The position numbers were made by a program, and so were the translations under genes. DNA of 50,657 nucleotides from JAJDBU01 sp046756925 (lineage in GTDB: Bacteria > Nitrospirota > Nitrospiria > SBBL01 > JAADHI01). Position 1 is the stretch's first letter, and the number at the start of each line of letters is the position of its first letter. Of the stretch, positions 9,236 to 18,268 are shown one piece after another. The stretch is from assembly GCA_046756925.1 (NCBI GenBank), contig JBHHXH010000011.1, positions 1-50,657 on the forward strand, written 5' to 3'. The notes below the pieces were generated by a model. That model was not told the DNA's origin. It made no database searches and was given only the letters and a program-made list of their open reading frames with translations.

Positions 9236-10123
9236 TCAATTTTTTAAGGTAGTCAAGGCCTTGAGGAGTGTCTTTCGCATGACGTCGACGGGCGGTTTTT
9301 CCTTCGTCCATATCTCGAAAGCCAAGACCCCTTGATGCAGCAGCATGCCCAGTCCGGGGATCGTGCGAGCGCCGATTTTTTTTGCGGCCAGCAGCAATGG
9401 CGTTTCATAGGGATCATAAATCAAATCGGACACAATCCACCCCGGCCCAATCTGTGAGGGAGGAAAGGGGAAAGGGTCTTTCTCATCCATTCCCAACGGC
9501 GTGGTATTGATCAAGAGCAAGGGGCCGTCCTTGGAGATCGTCTGCACCTTCTCAATCGAAACCGCAGAAACCTTCGATTTCGGAGACAAAGCGCCAAGAT
9601 CTCCTGCCAGGGCCTCTCCTTTTTTTAGATTCCTGGCCATGATCGTCATATCGGAAACGCCCGCGAACAGCAGCGTAACAGCGACGCCCCTTGCAGCCCC
9701 TCCCGCCCCGACGAGAATCACCGGCATGCCGCCGGGATCGATGTTGTTCTCGTATAGAGACGCCAAATAACCCTTTCCATCTGTATTGTGTCCGATCAAT
9801 CGACCGGAGCGGATTTCAATCGTATTCACCGCCCCGATTTTTGCCGCAGCCGGGTCTAGTTCATCCAACAGTCCAAGCACACTTTGCTTATGGGGAATCG
9901 TAATATTCAAGCCCTGTAATCCCAAAGGAACAACCGACCCCACAGCTTTTTTCAAATGGCGTGGATCCACCTCGAAGGGAAGATAAATACAGGGCAAACC
10001 GAGGGACTGAAAGGCGGCGAGATGCATCTGCGGCGACAAGCTATGGGAAATCGGTTTTCCAAAGATTCCAAAAACCTTGGTGTAACCGGTCACAGCAGCC
10101 GATATGTTGAAAATGTGCTTCAC
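9236..10123 (-). CDS. aroE: Shikimate dehydrogenase (AroE)
   Basis: Cytoplasmic NADPH-dependent reduction of 3-dehydroshikimate to shikimate, the fourth step of chorismate synthesis. The 295-residue protein has the N-terminal substrate motif GKPISHSLSPQMH, catalytic Lys and Asp in NITIPHKQSV and NTDGKGY, the Rossmann glycine motif GAGGAARGV, and NTTPLGM near the C-terminus. It is about 20 residues longer than E. coli AroE because of a short N-terminal extension (MKHIFNISAAVTGYTK) before the conserved core. The gene stands alone here, well away from the trp operon it ultimately feeds through chorismate. Confidence 0.95.
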   Translation of the reverse strand: MKHIFNISAAVTGYTKVFGIFGKPISHSLSPQMHLAAFQSLGLPCIYLPFEVDPRHLKKAVGSVVPLGLQGLNITIPHKQSVLGLLDELDPAAAKIGAVNTIEIRSGRLIGHNTDGKGYLASLYENNIDPGGMPVILVGAGGAARGVAVTLLFAGVSDMTIMARNLKKGEALAGDLGALSPKSKVSAVSIEKVQTISKDGPLLLINTTPLGMDEKDPFPFPPSQIGPGWIVSDLIYDPYETPLLLAAKKIGARTIPGLGMLLHQGVLAFEIWTKEKPPVDVMRKTLLKALTTLKN

Positions 10124-10783
10124 AGAATGTCTTTCCCCTGATTCAATATCCGCATCGGCGCGATGGTATTTTTCTATCTCAAGCTATCGATGCTCAAGCC
10201 ATTGATGCCGTCTTCGAGGACACGTGACACGGCCATAAACCTTTAATCAAACGCTTCTCCTGCCACTCCACAATAAGTCAGGGCTTGGCGTCATGCAAAT
10301 AAATCGATTATCAGTGTGGTGGCGCAACAGACCATGTGGAGGATAGCAGTGTGGGCATGAAATTCATCCCACAATAACACCGCATGGAAATTATAAGGAC
10401 CCGAGCGAATAAAATCAATGATCCGTCCATCTACACCGTCTCCGAACGTGATGTGTCGCACCTCGATTGACAAGCTCTTAAAATTAATGGTAATGAATAG
10501 ACATCGAATATATCCGGCGAATGCGCTTCTCCACTGGGAACGAACTCTAAACAAACCCTAAAAGACCATTTCCGGAACCGTTGGCTATTCAAGGAAGAGA
10601 AACCGGAGAAGGGGCTTCGCGGATCGCATAACACACGATTGAAGCGGCTCCCCTTGAGAGATCAAGTTGAGAGATCGACCCAGCCAAGCCGCCAGCCAAT
10701 CCGGTTGTTTCATCACGCTTTCATGATCGGCTCGCTTTGGCCGTCCTTGAATAACCCTATGAACGGTTGTCCGGTTTCGACAC
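10124..10783. other. 660-bp intergenic stretch without a recognisable gene
   Basis: Open frames of 60-90 codons exist on both strands (for example 10291-10554 and 10431-10634, minus), but none has a recognisable domain, a signal sequence or a convincing ribosome site. The stretch is locally richer in A and T than the flanking genes. It separates divergent aroE and the M48 protease gene, so it must hold the promoters of both. It may contain the remains of a decayed gene; nothing firmer can be said. Confidence 0.4.
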
Positions 10784-12193
10784 ATGCGCACCTTTACCAT
10801 CATTCTATTGACTTTCTTTGTATTGTCTTTCTTTTCCGGGTGCGCCGCCACGGCACCGCCCCCGGCGCCGGAACCGATTGAACCGCCCGCCCCGCTGGAC
10901 TACGGAAAAGAATTGGGGCAGCGCTTCCTTAAAACCGCGCTCAAAGAGTATACCTTTGTAAGAGACCCCGAAGTCGTTCAAGTCGTGAATCAGGTCGGTC
11001 GCGAGATTGTTCAGGCAATTGGTGAGGACCCGTCGACCTATCACTTTCTGGTCGTTCGGCAAAATCAGCTCAACGCCTTTGCCATTCCCGGGGGATATAT
11101 CTTCATCTTCGATGGGCTCATGAAAAGATTCGATTCGCTCGAAGCCCTCGCTGGTGTGCTTGCGCACGAAATCGCCCATGTACGGCTGAATCACTTCTTT
11201 AAAGACGCAAAAAAAATTAATGCGATCAACTTGGCCACCATGGCGTCGATTATTCTCGCCGGCCTTGCCGGAGAAGGGCAAGGCGCAACCGGCACGATCG
11301 CCATCGCCGCGAATGTGTCTCTCCAACTTCAATTCAGTCGAAAAAATGAAGAAGAGGCCGACCTGCATGCGGTTCGGTTTTTAAATCAAACCGACTACCA
11401 CCCGGATGGACTCTCGACCTTTTTCAAGACCCTGTCCTTTTACCAGCAGTTTACACAGGGGGATGCACCTTCTTATCTATCTACCCATCCAGGCGTCGAT
11501 GAACGCCGTTTTATGGTTGAAGACTTGGTGGCAAACCTGCCCCTCAAAGAAAAACCGCCGCATCTGCCGACTGTCGATTGGGGTCGAATTGCAGTCATCC
11601 TCAGGGCGGGAGATGGAAGGCGCGGCCAAAGCCCCCTGGCCGATCCGGGCAATGGAGAGCAGCCTTTAGATGTGGAGCGCCGCCTCTATCTGACCGGTTT
11701 TTCCGCCTTAAAATCCGGGGAATTACAAACCGCCCTTCGATCGTATCAAGAAGTGATCCGGATCAACCCAACCAAAGCCATCTATTATGCTGATCTGTCG
11801 CAAATATTTATGGGTCTTCAACAGGCGCCCCAAGCGAAAGAAGCCGCATTGAAAAGCATCTCCTTGGCCGAGGACAATGCCGACCCCTATCTCGTGCTGG
11901 GAATGATCGCCCAGTCGGAGGAAGACCATCAAAGAGCCGTCGCGCATCTTGAAAAAGCCAGAATCCGCGCACCCGGAAACCCCATGATTCATTTTCAGTT
12001 GGCGCGATCCTATCATGCCTTGTCACAATCGGCGGTGGAACGTTACCACCTTGGGAAGTATCACCGCTTGAATCTAAGCCCGGAGCAAGCCGTCGTGGAA
12101 TTTCGGAAGGCGCTCAAATTCACGGACACGGAAAGCGTTCTGGGTCAAAAAACCCTTCGTGAAATCGAAGAAATAGCCCAAGAAGGCTTATAA
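10784..12193 (+). CDS. M48 family metalloprotease lipoprotein with C-terminal TPRs (BepA-like)
   Basis: Predicted periplasmic zinc protease of the type that edits or degrades outer-membrane assembly intermediates (E. coli BepA/YfgC is the best-known example). The 469-residue protein has a hydrophobic signal ending at FFSGC (lipid-acceptor Cys20) and a Pro/Ala linker. The M48 core has zinc motif HEIAH at residues 128-132 and the third ligand Glu in RKNEEEADLHAVRF. The C-terminal 180 residues have repeated TPR-like helices, such as SGELQTALRSYQEVIRINPT. The ATG at 10784 has no strong Shine-Dalgarno sequence. A house-keeping envelope role is likely; a direct link to the pilus genes downstream is not shown. 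Confidence 0.88.
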   Translation: MRTFTIILLTFFVLSFFSGCAATAPPPAPEPIEPPAPLDYGKELGQRFLKTALKEYTFVRDPEVVQVVNQVGREIVQAIGEDPSTYHFLVVRQNQLNAFAIPGGYIFIFDGLMKRFDSLEALAGVLAHEIAHVRLNHFFKDAKKINAINLATMASIILAGLAGEGQGATGTIAIAANVSLQLQFSRKNEEEADLHAVRFLNQTDYHPDGLSTFFKTLSFYQQFTQGDAPSYLSTHPGVDERRFMVEDLVANLPLKEKPPHLPTVDWGRIAVILRAGDGRRGQSPLADPGNGEQPLDVERRLYLTGFSALKSGELQTALRSYQEVIRINPTKAIYYADLSQIFMGLQQAPQAKEAALKSISLAEDNADPYLVLGMIAQSEEDHQRAVAHLEKARIRAPGNPMIHFQLARSYHALSQSAVERYHLGKYHRLNLSPEQAVVEFRKALKFTDTESVLGQKTLREIEEIAQEGL

Positions 12194-12500
12194 AACCGAC
12201 ACCTTAGACCACGGGAAGAAAAACGACACACCATCAGTGTAGGCGGGCCTTGGACTGCCGCGGCTGGCGGAACCCCCAGGTAAAAAATCATCATCGGTCC
12301 CGCTGAAGGAAAAAACAGGATTTTGGGAGATCGTTCATTCCGCAAAACCCAAAGATCCGAGACACCAGACCCCACCCAACGCGTACCTGCCCTCTGCTTC
12401 AACCGGCCCTTCTAAAAGCCAAGGTCCTATGGGCCGTCACATAGCTTGCATCGCACCGATGTTATGTTATTCTTTTTGATGATTGGAGGGCGAGGGCGAA
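12194..12500. other. Intergenic region before pilD
   Basis: A gap of about 300 bases between the protease stop and the pilD start. The only feature I can support is the strong GGAGGG ribosome site at 12485-12490 that sets the pilD start. No RNA motif, repeat or clear terminator was recognised. Confidence 0.4.
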
Positions 12501-13265
12501 ATGCTCGAAGGAATCGTACTGCTTTTCGGACTGATCGTCGGCAGTTTTGTCAATGTCTGTATCTATCGCATACCCCGGGAAGAATCCATCGTTTTTCCCG
12601 GTTCTCATTGTCCCTCATGCCAAAGCCCGATCCGGGTGTTCGAAAATATCCCCATTTTAAGTTTCGTTCTCCTAAAAGGGCGATGCCGATCCTGTCGGAC
12701 ACCGATACCGTGGAGATACCCCTTGGTCGAAGCGCTACATGGCTTGGGTTTTCTTTTTATTGTCAATCAGTTCGGTTTCACTCTTCAATCTCTTGTTTAC
12801 GGGATCTTTTTATCTTCGCTCATCGCCGTGACCTTCATCGATCTCTCCCACCGCATCGTACCGGATCTGATTACCTTGCCGGGTATGGTCCTGGGGGTGA
12901 TCACCGCCTCAACCGTGCTCCCTCCAGGTGCCATCAGCTCGATCATCGGGCTCTTGTTGGGGGGGGGACTCTTCTATCTTGTCGCGGTCTTGTCTCTCGC
13001 CCTTTTAAAAAAAGAAGGAATGGGCGGTGGCGATATCAAATTAATCGCCATGATCGGCGCCTTCCTTGGATGGAAGGGCATGCTGTTAACCATCTTTTTG
13101 GCGGCGCTCTCCGGTTCCCTCGTCGGGATCTCCTTGGTCGTTTTTCAAGGGAGAAACCGGGCGGAGCCGATTCCCTTTGGGCCTTTTCTCGCCTTGGGCG
13201 CGATCATCTCCCTGTTTTGGGAAAACGGTATCCTCGGGTGGTACCTCTCGATTGGGCGCTTGTAA
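12501..13265 (+). CDS. pilD: Prepilin leader peptidase / N-methyltransferase PilD
   Basis: Inner-membrane aspartic protease that removes type IV prepilin leaders and methylates the new N-terminus. The product has the N-terminal segment GSFVNVCIYRIP, a CxxC...CxxC zinc site (CPSC and CRSC with following TPIPWRYPLVE), about eight membrane helices, and both catalytic aspartates in DLSHRIVPD and GGGDIKLIAMIG. I place the start at the ATG at 12501, ten bases after GGAGGG; an in-frame TTG at 12483 would precede that ribosome site. It matches the four class III signal peptides encoded 3-6 kb downstream. Confidence 0.96.
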   Translation: MLEGIVLLFGLIVGSFVNVCIYRIPREESIVFPGSHCPSCQSPIRVFENIPILSFVLLKGRCRSCRTPIPWRYPLVEALHGLGFLFIVNQFGFTLQSLVYGIFLSSLIAVTFIDLSHRIVPDLITLPGMVLGVITASTVLPPGAISSIIGLLLGGGLFYLVAVLSLALLKKEGMGGGDIKLIAMIGAFLGWKGMLLTIFLAALSGSLVGISLVVFQGRNRAEPIPFGPFLALGAIISLFWENGILGWYLSIGRL

Positions 13266-13310
13266 ATTTCAATTGCGCGCGTTTCTCCGTCATAAAAGGA
13301 AAACCGTTTA

Positions 13311-14924
13311 TTGAAGAATCGCCTCGTGATATATGTCTTTATTTTTTCTTCCTTCATGCCCGGGATAGGCCTTGCGTCTCACGGGCGGCCCGAAACAAGT
13401 CAAGGCCTGCGATTCGCCCTTTCCCGTCATCCCCATCATCTCGCTGGCCGGCATCCCGAACTTCATCATCCCGAACTTCATCCAACGATAGATCATGGGG
13501 ACATTTGGGGTCACTCGACGACGACGCTGAATGATCAAGCGAACCCCACGCCCCGCTCCTTTTTGAACCCGGACGCCGAGCCGTGGAAGATCCGAAGCAT
13601 CTCCCTCAGTGCGGAGGGTGCGGATGATAAATCGGGCGATTTCTTCTTGGTTTTGCTCAAAATCTTCAGCGTCATCGGCGTCGGCCTTTTCGGTTATTCT
13701 CTGATTCGCACCTACTTTTCCTCTCAATCAATCGTGAAAAAGAAAAAAGAAAAACGCCCCAAAAGCGAAAAATCGAACTTCGTCATCAATACCTTCGAGG
13801 GGCTGATCCATGAATTAAAAGAAAAGGAAGAAGAATTAGAAGGATTGAAAAAGGCGGCCGAGGATCATGCCAACCGCGTGGAAAGTTATAACGACAATAT
13901 TCTGCAAAGCGTTCCCAGCGGCGTGTTAACGGTCAATCGGGAAAAGATCATTACGACCTTTAATAACGCGGCCTGCACCATCCTCGATCTCCCGCTGAAA
14001 GCAGCCTTGAATCGAACCTATGTCGATGTCTTCGGAAAAAACCAAAAAATGGTCTTGCTTTTGACCGACACCCTCGAAAAGGAAACCGACATCCTTCGTC
14101 AAGAATGCGAAATAGAACGACTGAACGGACAAAAGATCTGGCTTGGCCTCAATACCTCGCTGCTTCGGGACCGGGATCATCGGATCATCGGGGCCACCCT
14201 CGTGTTTACCGACCTCACCGAAAAGAAGGTGCTGGAAGAAAAGGTCGCCCTCAAAAAACGCCTGGCCATGATGGGGGAAATGTCCGCCTGGATCGCCCAT
14301 GAATTTAGAAACTACATGGGCACGATTCTCGGATTTTCGAGGCTCCTGGAGAAAAAGCTCGGGGAAGCGGATCCCAGGCAATCCATGATCCAATCCATTA
14401 CCGGCGAATTGGCGGCCATGGAGCATTTAATTACAGAACTGCTCTCCTATAGCAAAAAGCGTGAAATACGACCTTCACGCACATCTCTCGCCCCCATCAT
14501 CGATCAGGTGATCAAGCATTTTTCGGTCAATGCGCGTTATACGCACACGCGCATGACAAGCTCCATCGAAGACCGTCTGCCCGAAATTGAATTAGATCCC
14601 ACCCTCATGCGTCAGGCAATTTCGAACCTCGTGCAAAACGGCCTAGAATCCATTGAAGATAGGGGATCACTGCAAATCAATGTCTTTACCCGAACGACCG
14701 GAAGGGTGCAAATCGAGGTCTCGGATACCGGGACCGGCATTTCGGAAGAAGACCTCAACAAGGTTTTTCTCCCTTTTTACACCACGAAAGAAAAAGGAAC
14801 CGGCCTGGGTCTGGCGCTCGCCCATAAGATTATTCTGTCTCACAACGGCCATATCACGGTGGAAAGCCTTGCCGGGAAAGGCACTACATTTACAATTGTC
14901 CTCCCCATTCACCAACAATCGTAA
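13311..14924 (+). CDS. PAS-containing sensor histidine kinase with a His-rich exported segment
   Basis: Membrane histidine kinase, partner of the NtrC-type regulator 44 bases downstream. Order: signal peptide (1-23), a short exported segment with ten histidines between residues 24 and 68, one membrane helix (about 111-133), a charged coiled coil (about 140-195), a PAS domain (about 195-310), HisKA with H330 in AWIAHEFRNYMG, and HATPase_c with N-box NLVQNGLES, G1 DTGTGI and G2 GTGLGLALAHKI. The start is a TTG. The H-box reads HEFRNYM instead of the usual HEIRNPL. A ligand-binding role for the histidines is an inference; otherwise it resembles AtoS/ZraS-type kinases. Confidence 0.85.
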   Translation: MKNRLVIYVFIFSSFMPGIGLASHGRPETSQGLRFALSRHPHHLAGRHPELHHPELHPTIDHGDIWGHSTTTLNDQANPTPRSFLNPDAEPWKIRSISLSAEGADDKSGDFFLVLLKIFSVIGVGLFGYSLIRTYFSSQSIVKKKKEKRPKSEKSNFVINTFEGLIHELKEKEEELEGLKKAAEDHANRVESYNDNILQSVPSGVLTVNREKIITTFNNAACTILDLPLKAALNRTYVDVFGKNQKMVLLLTDTLEKETDILRQECEIERLNGQKIWLGLNTSLLRDRDHRIIGATLVFTDLTEKKVLEEKVALKKRLAMMGEMSAWIAHEFRNYMGTILGFSRLLEKKLGEADPRQSMIQSITGELAAMEHLITELLSYSKKREIRPSRTSLAPIIDQVIKHFSVNARYTHTRMTSSIEDRLPEIELDPTLMRQAISNLVQNGLESIEDRGSLQINVFTRTTGRVQIEVSDTGTGISEEDLNKVFLPFYTTKEKGTGLGLALAHKIILSHNGHITVESLAGKGTTFTIVLPIHQQS

Positions 14925-14968
14925 TAATCGGGTATATTTTTAAGGAGTCGTAAAATAGAGGAGTTTGG

Positions 14969-16345
14969 ATGGAAACAGTTTTAATTGTCGAAGATCGTGA
15001 AGGATTGGCAAAAATGTTGTCTCAAACCCTCGCGGACGTCGGCTATGACGTAATTTGGGCGAAAGACGGACTGGAAGGCATCTCCGTCATCCAGGAAAAA
15101 AAGATCGATCTCGTGGTCACGGACATGAAGCTGCCCCATAAAAGCGGTTTCGATGTGCTGGAAGCCGCGAAGGAACAAAATGCGGCCGTGCCGGTCATCG
15201 TAATGACCGCCTATGGAAGCATTGAAATTGCCGTAAAAGCCGTTAAGGGCGGGGCCTACGATTTCATCTCGAAGCCCTTTGAACCCGACCAGCTCATCCT
15301 CCAGATCGAAAAGGCCCTGGAAAAAAAACGTCTGGTCACCGAAAACCTGGTCTTGAAAGAAACGTTCTCGAGCAAATTGGCCTTTCCAAAGATTATTGGA
15401 AAAAGTTCCGCCATGACCGAAGTCACCGAACAGGTCCGAAAGGTGGCCCAAGGCAAAACAACCGTTTTATTGATTGGGGAAAGCGGCACGGGGAAAGAAC
15501 TCTTTGCGCGGGCCGTTCACATGCTTAGCCCGCGCAAGGATAAAAGTTTTGTCGCGATCAACTGTGCGGCGATTCCGCATGACCTGCTCGAAAGCGAACT
15601 CTTCGGCCATGAACGCGGGGCCTTTACCGGTGCGGTGGGCAGAAAAGTCGGAAAGTTCGAACTGGCCGACAAAGGAACCATCTTCCTGGACGAGATCGGC
15701 GATATGGATCTTGCCCTGCAATCGAAACTGCTCAGGATCTTGGAAGAAGACACCTTGATGCGGGTCGGCGCCACCACCAAGGTCAAGATCGATGTTCGTG
15801 TCGTGGCGGCCACGAATCGAGACCTTCAAAAACTGATCCAACAAAAAAAATTCCGTGAAGACTTATACTACCGATTGAACGTCTTTCCAATCATAATTCC
15901 CCCCCTTCGCGAACGGACCGAGGACATTCCGTCGATGGTCGCGCATTTCATCGATCATTACGCACGGGAGATCAATAAGGAACGGGGAATCCTTTCGAAG
16001 AGGGCTTTGGAAAGATTGCTCCAGCACCCTTGGACGGGGAACGTGCGCGAATTGCAAAACGCCATCGAACGAGCGACCATCCTCTGCGATGGCGATGAAA
16101 TTCTTCCCGAACACCTCGGACTCAAATCGAGAAGTGACCAGCCCACGTCCATAGATGACATTCCAATGGAAGGGACCCTTCAGGAAGTCCGAGAGCAAGC
16201 CAGCCGAATCGTCGAATCGAAAATGATCAAAAAAGTCCTTAAAAAGACCGGAGGAAACAAAAGCCGGGCGGCAGAAGTGCTGCAAGTCAGCTATAAAACC
16301 TTGTTGACTAAAATTAAAGACTATGCTATAGAAAAACCTGCCTGA
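14969..16345 (+). CDS. Sigma-54-dependent response regulator (NtrC family), second copy
   Basis: A 458-residue enhancer-binding activator: receiver domain with D52 in LVVTDMKLPHKSG, AAA+ domain with Walker A GESGTGKE and sigma-54 contact loop GAFTGA, and a C-terminal Fis-type helix-turn-helix (GGNKSRAAEVLQVSYKTLL). It pairs with the kinase immediately upstream and lies about 290 bases before the minor pilin genes, making these plausible targets. It is clearly a paralogue of the PilR at the left of the window but not a recent duplicate, since the linkers and the DNA-binding end differ strongly. No specific gene name is justified. Confidence 0.9.
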   Translation: METVLIVEDREGLAKMLSQTLADVGYDVIWAKDGLEGISVIQEKKIDLVVTDMKLPHKSGFDVLEAAKEQNAAVPVIVMTAYGSIEIAVKAVKGGAYDFISKPFEPDQLILQIEKALEKKRLVTENLVLKETFSSKLAFPKIIGKSSAMTEVTEQVRKVAQGKTTVLLIGESGTGKELFARAVHMLSPRKDKSFVAINCAAIPHDLLESELFGHERGAFTGAVGRKVGKFELADKGTIFLDEIGDMDLALQSKLLRILEEDTLMRVGATTKVKIDVRVVAATNRDLQKLIQQKKFREDLYYRLNVFPIIIPPLRERTEDIPSMVAHFIDHYAREINKERGILSKRALERLLQHPWTGNVRELQNAIERATILCDGDEILPEHLGLKSRSDQPTSIDDIPMEGTLQEVREQASRIVESKMIKKVLKKTGGNKSRAAEVLQVSYKTLLTKIKDYAIEKPA

Positions 16346-16417
16346 TTCGACCCATTTCGTCCCTTCACAACCGACCTGCTCATAGGCGCTCAATACGAAT
16401 GCGAAGGATGGTGACAT

Positions 16418-16436
16418 CGCCGTTCAATTAACGGCG
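16418..16436 (+). terminator. Hairpin after the second NtrC regulator
   Basis: A perfect 7-bp inverted repeat, CGCCGTT and AACGGCG, around loop CAATT. No T run follows, so it may be a weak terminator, an RNA-stabilising hairpin or an operator between the regulator and the minor pilin genes. Confidence 0.3.
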
Positions 16437-16631
16437 GAATCGACCGTGATCAGTGCGCTTGAGACGCCCAAATACCGCCCTTGATCGGCCGGGACCCGCT
16501 CAATCAAGTAACGAATTTTTGGAATGGTTGCGATGGACTCTCATCCGAAAATCGGAATCAAAGCAACCATGAGGATCGACACATCCGAAAAGGCGATGTC
16601 ATCCGAAAAAATCGTATCCGGTCCAATAAAA

Positions 16632-17204
16632 ATGATTAAAAAGACCATCCACAATCGCCGGGGATTCACGGCTGTGGAACTGCTCGTCTCCGTCTCGATC
16701 GTAGGGATAATGTCCACACTGGCCATGCCTTCAATCAACAACGCCGTCCTCCAATACCGACTCAAAAGCACCGCAAGGGAAATTGCGTCCAGCCTGCACC
16801 TCTTGCGATTGAGGGCCATTTCAACGAATGCTAAAACCTATTTGGATTTTAATCCGGTGTCCGGTTTAAATGATCGTTTTTACACGGCCTTTGTGGATGC
16901 GGACAGTGAAAATGACCATGACGCCCATGCCGAAACGGAGGCCACTCAGTTGCGCTTCAGCGATACTTTAGGAGGATATAAAGGGACACGACTGCCAAAT
17001 GGGGTGTATTACAGAACTCCCGATGGAAAAGGCAGCCCCGTGACCTTTGCGGGGGAGAAGGCGGGATTTAACACCAATGGCATGCCAAATTCTTCCGGAA
17101 TGGTCTATCTGACAAATTCCCTTGGGGACGCATATCGGGTCAAAGTGGCCACGATTACCGGAAGGATCAAGATCGAAAAATGGGACGGAAGCAATTGGAA
17201 TTAA
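16632..17204 (+). CDS. Minor pilin, GspH/FimT type
   Basis: Type IV pilin-like protein probably processed by PilD and placed at the pilus tip. From the ATG at 16632 the leader is 11 residues, cleaved before Phe in RRG/FTAVELLVS; Glu5 is present and a hydrophobic helix follows. The rest matches the GspH/FimT pattern, with QYRLKSTAREIASSLHLLRLRA and a beta-rich C-terminal half. An upstream in-frame ATG at 16524 would give an unusually long 47-residue leader and is less likely. It is the first of four consecutive minor pilin genes and overlaps the start of the next by about 25 bases. Confidence 0.88.
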   Translation: MIKKTIHNRRGFTAVELLVSVSIVGIMSTLAMPSINNAVLQYRLKSTAREIASSLHLLRLRAISTNAKTYLDFNPVSGLNDRFYTAFVDADSENDHDAHAETEATQLRFSDTLGGYKGTRLPNGVYYRTPDGKGSPVTFAGEKAGFNTNGMPNSSGMVYLTNSLGDAYRVKVATITGRIKIEKWDGSNWN

Positions 17205-17605
17205 GCGAGAAGCCAAAGGCAATACACTTCCGAAAACCGCAATGCGGTTATACCCTCATCGAGGTGCTCACGGCCACGGTCATCCTTTCCGTCGGTTTTC
17301 TGGCCTTGGCGTCTATGACTGTCACCGCCATCAAAAGAAACGCGGAAGCGAACAAGATCACCATCGCCACGACCCTGGCGCAGGAGAAAATCGAAGCGGT
17401 CAAGTATATAAACTACCCGGACCTCATCAGCACCAATGAAGACTATGGGAGTGTGCCGAATCATGACTGGTTCCGTCGAGAAATGATCGTCACCCCCGAT
17501 ATCCCCCAAGCAAATATCAAAAAAGTGGATGTAAACGTCTTTATAAAAGATGCGAATGGCGGCGATAAAATCTTGGTGGCTTTCTCGATTTTGAAAAATA
17601 AGTAA
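17180..17605 (+). CDS. pilV: Minor pilin, PilV type
   Basis: Small type IV pilin-like protein. The leader of 23 residues ends at QCG, with cleavage before YTLIEVLTATVIL; Glu5 is present. The mature N-terminal helix and the following AEANKITIATTLAQEKIEAVKYI segment are characteristic of PilV/PulI-type minor pilins. The start lies inside the end of the preceding gene, indicating translational coupling. Function by homology: part of the tip or initiation complex that primes pilus assembly. Confidence 0.85.
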   Translation: MGRKQLELSEKPKAIHFRKPQCGYTLIEVLTATVILSVGFLALASMTVTAIKRNAEANKITIATTLAQEKIEAVKYINYPDLISTNEDYGSVPNHDWFRREMIVTPDIPQANIKKVDVNVFIKDANGGDKILVAFSILKNK

Positions 17606-17637
17606 ACGGAACGCACTTCATCTACAGTGGGCTTCAC

Positions 17638-18258
17638 ATGGGCAGTTCATTCCTTAGGCAGAACCAAGGGGGTTATACATTAATCGAATTGATGCTCTCC
17701 TTGGGGATCAGCAGTGTCCTGCTCTATGGCATCCATGGGGTTTTAATGGGGCAGCAGAAGGCCTATGTGCAGCAAGAACAAATCGTCGAAGCACAGGAAG
17801 GCTTGAGAATCGCCGCAACCTTGATGAATCGAGAGATTCGCATGGCAGGATACAACCCCACCGGCACCGCGGATGCAAAAATCGTGACAGCGGAGAAGGA
17901 AAAAATTCACATCACCAGCGATCTCGACGGGAATGGAGATACGATCGGCTCTAATGAGAACATCACCTATGCCGTTTACACAAAAGACGGCATCAAAAAA
18001 CTCGGCAGAACCGTCAATGGATCCAAAGCACCCGTCTTGGAACACCTCGAAAGCCTCGAATTCGTGTACCGGAAAGCGGACGGAACACCCCTCGCTCTGA
18101 AACCGGATGGGACTCTCGTCGATCCGGCCCAGATCAGCCAGGTCAAAAAAATCGAAATCATCCTCACCGCCAGGACCGCAACCGCCGATCCTCAATACCC
18201 GAAAAATCAGGGTTATCGAACAAGGGCACTAACCAGCTACATCAGTCTCAGGAATTAA
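17638..18258 (+). CDS. pilW: Minor pilin, PilW type
   Basis: A 206-residue prepilin-like protein. Leader MGSSFLRQNQG is cleaved before GYTLIELML or YTLIELML; Glu5 is present. The motif GLRIAATLMNREIRMAGYNPTG after the helix is typical of PilW/PulJ-type minor pilins. It follows pilV after 32 bases and precedes the pilX-type gene by 10 bases, preserving the usual fimT-pilV-pilW-pilX order. Confidence 0.87.
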   Translation: MGSSFLRQNQGGYTLIELMLSLGISSVLLYGIHGVLMGQQKAYVQQEQIVEAQEGLRIAATLMNREIRMAGYNPTGTADAKIVTAEKEKIHITSDLDGNGDTIGSNENITYAVYTKDGIKKLGRTVNGSKAPVLEHLESLEFVYRKADGTPLALKPDGTLVDPAQISQVKKIEIILTARTATADPQYPKNQGYRTRALTSYISLRN

Positions 18259-18268
18259 TTGATTCTTT

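Noticed and set aside
12446..13534. 362-codon plus-strand open frame overlapping pilD
   Set aside because: Covers pilD in another frame; the translation is Arg/Pro/Ser-rich without domains, whereas pilD is certain.
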